Assembly: GCA_009926645.1 (NCBI GenBank) | Contig: RFOO01000027.1 | Location: 1 to 8,867 of the forward strand | Direction of reading: 5' to 3' | Length of the DNA stretch: 8,867 nucleotides | DNA from: a bacterium | GTDB lineage: Bacteria; Verrucomicrobiota; Verrucomicrobiia; Opitutales; UBA953 | Shown here: positions 6,524 through 8,867 of the stretch, piece by piece | Layout of the letters: each line of letters starts with the position of its first letter | Position numbering within the stretch: the stretch's first letter is position 1 | Notes under the pieces: model-generated | Seen by the model: the letters and a program-made list of their open reading frames with translations, nothing else | Told to the model about the DNA's origin: nothing | Databases searched by the model: none | Position numbers and translations under genes: made by a program

Positions 6524-6562
6524 ATGACCAAACGATTTCGCAAGAAATCACCTGCCTCTTAG
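6524..6562 (+). CDS. Possible 12-residue basic leader peptide before rplC
   Basis: The ORF reads MTKRFRKKSPAS and stops with TAG 3 bases before the rplC ATG. Five of the first eight residues are Lys or Arg. An AGGT (6516-6519) lies upstream with AGG 5 bases from the ATG, a fair spacing in a cluster that otherwise has almost no Shine-Dalgarno sequences. Both this site and the ATG fall in inverted repeats (6514-6519 with 6550-6555, and 6517-6522 with 6524-6529). Codons 4-9 encode the GNRA hairpin. Translation of the ORF would melt these stems and deliver ribosomes to rplC. An ORF this short can easily arise by chance, and the frame is open back to 6458 without another ATG. Confidence 0.3.
   Translation: MTKRFRKKSPAS
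6534..6549 (+). other. Perfect 6-bp RNA hairpin with GCAA tetraloop
   Basis: GATTTC (6534-6539) and GAAATC (6544-6549) pair without mismatch around GCAA (6540-6543), a member of the stable GNRA tetraloop class that docks into RNA tertiary receptors. It abuts ACCTGC (6550-6555), which can pair with GCAGGT (6514-6519), so the two helices could stack coaxially with a 14-base bulge on the 5' side. Confidence 0.55.
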
Positions 6563-6565
6563 AAA

Positions 6566-7207
6566 ATGAAACACCAACTACTCGGTAAAAAAATCGGAAT
6601 GACCCAGGTATACGACGGGGAGAATAACCTCGTCCCTGTTACGGTCGTTCAAGCTGGGCCTTGTCCTGTTACTCAGGTTAAGACCCTTGAGACTGACGGC
6701 TATCACGCTGTGCAGATCGGCTTTGGTTCACAGAAAGAGAGTCGTCTCTCTGCCGCTGAACTCGGTCACCTCAAGAAAGCGGGCGTCGCCCCCGTCAACC
6801 ATTTGCAAGAAATTCGTTTGCCTGCTGCTGCTGAAGTTAAAGTCGGCGACGTAATCACAGTCGAAAAGTTTTCTCCTGGCCAGATGGTCGATGTCATCGG
6901 CACGGTTAAAGGTCGTGGTTTCCAGGGTGTAATGAAGCGCCACAATATGTCCGGTCAGCCCGACTCGCACGGACACATGATGCACCGTCGAATTGGTTCG
7001 ATTGGTATGCGTCAAACCCCTGGTCACGTTTTCAAGGGTAAGCGTATGCCTGGTCACATGGGCTCGGTTCGTCGTACCGTGCAAAACCTTCGCGTCGTGC
7101 AAGTGCTCGCCGAGAAAAATCTCCTCCTCATTAAGGGTAGTTTCCCTGGTGCCAACGGCGAGCTCGTGCTCGTTCGTCCAGCCAAGAAAGCTCCTGTTAC
7201 CAAATAA
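6566..7207 (+). CDS. rplC: 50S ribosomal protein L3
   Basis: L3 is an early-binding large-subunit protein whose long extension reaches toward the peptidyl transferase centre. The protein has 213 residues, typical for bacteria. Landmarks are LLGKKIGMTQVY (5-16), GTVKGRGFQGVMKRHN (112-127), SHGHMMHRR (134-142) and the central loop RQTPGHVFKGKRMPGHMG (149-166). Q150 aligns with the glutamine that PrmB methylates in E. coli L3. The start gives the conserved MKHQLLGKKIGMT N-terminus. No Shine-Dalgarno sequence precedes it; the short upstream ORF ends 3 bases earlier and may feed ribosomes to it. It appears to open a separate regulatory unit after the rpsJ gap, followed by rplD after 20 bases. Confidence 0.97.
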   Translation: MKHQLLGKKIGMTQVYDGENNLVPVTVVQAGPCPVTQVKTLETDGYHAVQIGFGSQKESRLSAAELGHLKKAGVAPVNHLQEIRLPAAAEVKVGDVITVEKFSPGQMVDVIGTVKGRGFQGVMKRHNMSGQPDSHGHMMHRRIGSIGMRQTPGHVFKGKRMPGHMGSVRRTVQNLRVVQVLAEKNLLLIKGSFPGANGELVLVRPAKKAPVTK

Positions 7208-7227
7208 TTCCTACTCTTTACGCTCCT

Positions 7228-7854
7228 ATGAAGCTCAAAGTTTATAAGTCAGACGGCTCCTCTTTCACTGAAAAGGATTTCGATATTCCAGCTTTCGAAG
7301 GCGATAAAGGTGTCGCACTCTTGAAGCAGGTTGTGGTTTCCTACCAAGCGAATAAACGCCAAGGAACTTCCAAAACGAAGGACTACGGTGAGGTTGCTGG
7401 TTCAGGTGTTAAGATTTTACCTCAAAAAGGTTCGGGTGGATCTCGCCACGGTGACAAGCGTGCACCTCAACTCTTCAAAGGCGGTATCGTTTTCGGTCCA
7501 CGCCCTCGCGACTGGTCAAAGACGATTACTGCACAATCGAAGAAATTGGCGCTGCAACGTGCTCTCTTCGACCTCGCTTCCGATGGCGGTTTAGCGGTGA
7601 TTGAGCGCTTTGAGTTAGCAAAACCCAAGACTGCTCTTTTTGCAAAAGTGCTCAAGAATGTTAGCCCCGAAGGTAAACGCCTCTTGGTCGTTGATAGCAC
7701 TTGGAGTGAGCCAGTGCTTCGCGCGAGTCGTAATCTCAGCCGTGCAGTATTTTCTAATTCCTCTAACCTCAATGCTCTCGATTTGGTGAAGAACCCTCGC
7801 GTTCTGATTACCATTGATGGCCTCAATCAAGTGCTTGCCCGCACGAAAAACTAA
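7228..7854 (+). CDS. rplD: 50S ribosomal protein L4, with divergent tunnel loop
   Basis: L4 binds domain I of 23S rRNA, and its extended loop lines the narrow part of the peptide exit tunnel. In E. coli it also represses its own operon. It has 208 residues, the normal length. Family features are NKRQGTSKTK (42-51), EVAGSG (55-60), QKGSG (66-70), GGIVFGPRPRDW (85-96) and KKLALQRALF (105-114). The loop reads KILPQKGSGGSR (62-73), where E. coli has KPWRQKGTGRAR, so the aromatic W and two arginines of the tunnel-tip region are replaced. The frame is otherwise intact with no sign of decay. The gene follows rplC after 20 bases and precedes rplW by 5, so translation is probably coupled to rplW. No Shine-Dalgarno sequence is seen; the 20-base leader has only one G. 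Confidence 0.96.
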   Translation: MKLKVYKSDGSSFTEKDFDIPAFEGDKGVALLKQVVVSYQANKRQGTSKTKDYGEVAGSGVKILPQKGSGGSRHGDKRAPQLFKGGIVFGPRPRDWSKTITAQSKKLALQRALFDLASDGGLAVIERFELAKPKTALFAKVLKNVSPEGKRLLVVDSTWSEPVLRASRNLSRAVFSNSSNLNALDLVKNPRVLITIDGLNQVLARTKN

Positions 7855-7859
7855 TCCAC

Positions 7860-8147
7860 ATGAAACTCGCTTCTGCTATCATCAGTCGCCCCATTTTCAC
7901 CGAAAAGGCTTCCGTCTTAGGTGAAGCCAATAAGTACGTTTTCGAAATTCTTCCCGGTGCAGATCGTGCACAGGTCAAGGCTGCTATCGAAGCTGCTTAC
8001 AAGGTTACGGTTCTCAAAGTTAACATCCTCGTACGTAAGGGTAAAGTGCGTCGTAGCCGCCTCGGCGGTGGTGCGATTTACACCGAAACTCCTTCGCGTC
8101 GTGCCATTGTCACCCTGAAGAAGGGCGACGTCATCTCCTTCGCTTAA
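7860..8147 (+). CDS. rplW: 50S ribosomal protein L23
   Basis: L23 sits at the mouth of the peptide exit tunnel and is the main docking site for trigger factor and part of the site for signal recognition particle. The 95 residues match the family size. Conserved segments are ISRPIFTEKA (8-17), NKYVFEILPGADRAQVKAAIE (24-44), the basic loop RKGKVRRSR (59-67), and RRAIVTLKKGDVI near the C-terminus. E15 of the FTEK motif corresponds to the glutamate that contacts trigger factor in E. coli L23. Only 5 bases separate it from rplD, with no ribosome binding site, suggesting translational coupling. rplB follows after 13 bases. Confidence 0.96.
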   Translation: MKLASAIISRPIFTEKASVLGEANKYVFEILPGADRAQVKAAIEAAYKVTVLKVNILVRKGKVRRSRLGGGAIYTETPSRRAIVTLKKGDVISFA

Positions 8148-8160
8148 GTCGTCTGTTCCT

Positions 8161-8867
8161 ATGTCTCTCGTTTCATCACGTCCAATCACCCCAGGTCAAC
8201 GCTTCCTCACTCGCGTTAAGACCGAAGGTTTGCACAAGGGTCGCCCCGAGCGTCAACTCTTGGAGAGCAATCATCGTGCCCGCGGTCGTAATTGCTACGG
8301 TCGTATTACCTCCCGCCGTCGTGGTGGAGGTCATAAAAAGCTTTATCGCACCATCGATTTCCGTCGCGATCGCCTTGATCAGCCTGCCTCCGTCTTGCGT
8401 TTAGAGTACGATCCTAATCGTACTGCTCACCTCGCTCTCTTGGAATACGCTGATAAGAGCTTATCCTACATTTTGGCTCCCGATGGTCTCAAAGTCGGTG
8501 ATGTCGTTGTTAGCACCACAAAGCCACAAGACCAACTGACTCCTGGTTTGTCTCTTCCTTTGCGTTTAATTGCGCCAGCGACTTTCATTCACTGCATTGA
8601 GTTAGAACCAGGTAAAGGTGCACAAATTGCTCGTTCTGCGGGTGGTTATGCTCAGCTCCTTGGTATTGAAGCTGATCGTGCAATTCTGCGTATGCCTTCT
8701 GGTGAGCAACGTTACCTCAACGCTGATTGTCGTGCGACCATCGGTATTGTTGGAAATCTTGAGCACCAAAATTCTAGCCTCGGTAAAGCGGGCCGTGCCC
8801 GTTGGAAGGGTCGTCGTCCACGCGTTCGTGGTATGGCGATGAATCCAGTCGATCACCCGATGGGTGG
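8161..8867 (+). CDS. rplB: 50S ribosomal protein L2 (C-terminus cut by window edge)
   Basis: L2 is among the largest and most conserved large-subunit proteins; it binds 23S rRNA, supports subunit association and is needed for peptidyl transferase activity. 235 codons are visible of a usual 273-280, so about 40 residues lie beyond the right edge. The start is MSLVSSRPITPGQRF. Landmarks are GRNCYGRITSRRRGGGHKK (42-60), the LEYDPNRTAHLALLEY block near 83-98, PGKGAQIARSAGGYAQLL further on, and RVRGMAMNPVDHPMG at the visible end. H232 in DHP matches the E. coli histidine (H229) implicated in catalysis; the second histidine of the common DHPHGG motif is methionine (M234) here. It lies 13 bases after rplW, in a short leader without a Shine-Dalgarno sequence. 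Confidence 0.97.
   Translation, partial: MSLVSSRPITPGQRFLTRVKTEGLHKGRPERQLLESNHRARGRNCYGRITSRRRGGGHKKLYRTIDFRRDRLDQPASVLRLEYDPNRTAHLALLEYADKSLSYILAPDGLKVGDVVVSTTKPQDQLTPGLSLPLRLIAPATFIHCIELEPGKGAQIARSAGGYAQLLGIEADRAILRMPSGEQRYLNADCRATIGIVGNLEHQNSSLGKAGRARWKGRRPRVRGMAMNPVDHPMG

Larger units (their letters stand above)
6438..6565 (+). promoter_or_regulatory. Structured leader of rplC in the rpsJ-rplC gap
   Basis: This 128-base gap is the largest inside the ribosomal cluster and is dense in pairing potential. The first part, 6433-6466, lacks G entirely. Then come GGCGCC (6470-6475), a weak hairpin TCC-GCAA-GGA (6490-6499), a near-palindrome GGTCATTATGACC (6517-6529), and a perfect hairpin GATTTC-GCAA-GAAATC (6534-6549). 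GCAGGT (6514-6519) can pair with ACCTGC (6550-6555), closing a domain around the last hairpin; GCAGG at 6467-6471 can compete for the same 3' strand. A 12-codon ORF lies inside. In E. coli, L4 controls the S10 operon by binding a leader upstream of rpsJ; an equivalent element here would have to precede rplC. Regulation is inferred from position and structure, not shown. Confidence 0.5.

Overview
The window covers two unrelated gene blocks that diverge from a 171-base intergenic region (2858-3028). It suggests a bacterium of moderate GC content, most likely from the PVC superphylum (Verrucomicrobiota is my best guess). The reasons are the gene order rpsL-rpsG-fusA-rpsJ with no tuf between fusA and rpsJ (also found in Chlamydia, from memory), the near absence of Shine-Dalgarno sequences, and the form of the heme A synthase. 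No rRNA lies in the window to test this. A heme A synthase implies an aerobically respiring organism with a heme-A terminal oxidase.

Left block, minus strand, read from 2857 down to 1: a secreted tetratricopeptide-repeat protein (2857-1013), then sufE (1007-591), a sulfur-transfer protein for Fe-S cluster assembly, then the N-terminal half of a COX15/CtaA heme A synthase (502 to the left edge). The first two are only 5 bases apart and are probably cotranscribed. The third follows after 88 bases.

Right block, plus strand: a merged str/S10 ribosomal gene cluster with rpsL (S12), rpsG (S7), fusA (EF-G) and rpsJ (S10), then a 128-base gap, then rplC (L3), rplD (L4), rplW (L23) and rplB (L2, cut by the right edge). 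All are full length and intact apart from rplB. They supply ribosome parts and the translocase, and neighbours are 5 to 47 bases apart except at the rpsJ/rplC junction.

The most interesting part is that junction (6438-6565). It holds a G-free stretch, a perfect 6-bp hairpin with a GCAA (GNRA) tetraloop, an enclosing 6-bp stem whose 3' strand can also pair with a second upstream copy of its partner, and a 12-codon, strongly basic ORF that stops 3 bases before the rplC start. This looks like a cis-acting leader for the L3-L4-L23-L2 genes, placed where S10 has been left with the str genes. The rpsL upstream region has its own hairpins and the window's only strong Shine-Dalgarno-like sequence, misplaced for the conserved S12 start. 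The tunnel loop of L4 is also divergent. No tRNA, rRNA, CRISPR, insertion sequence or phage feature was seen.
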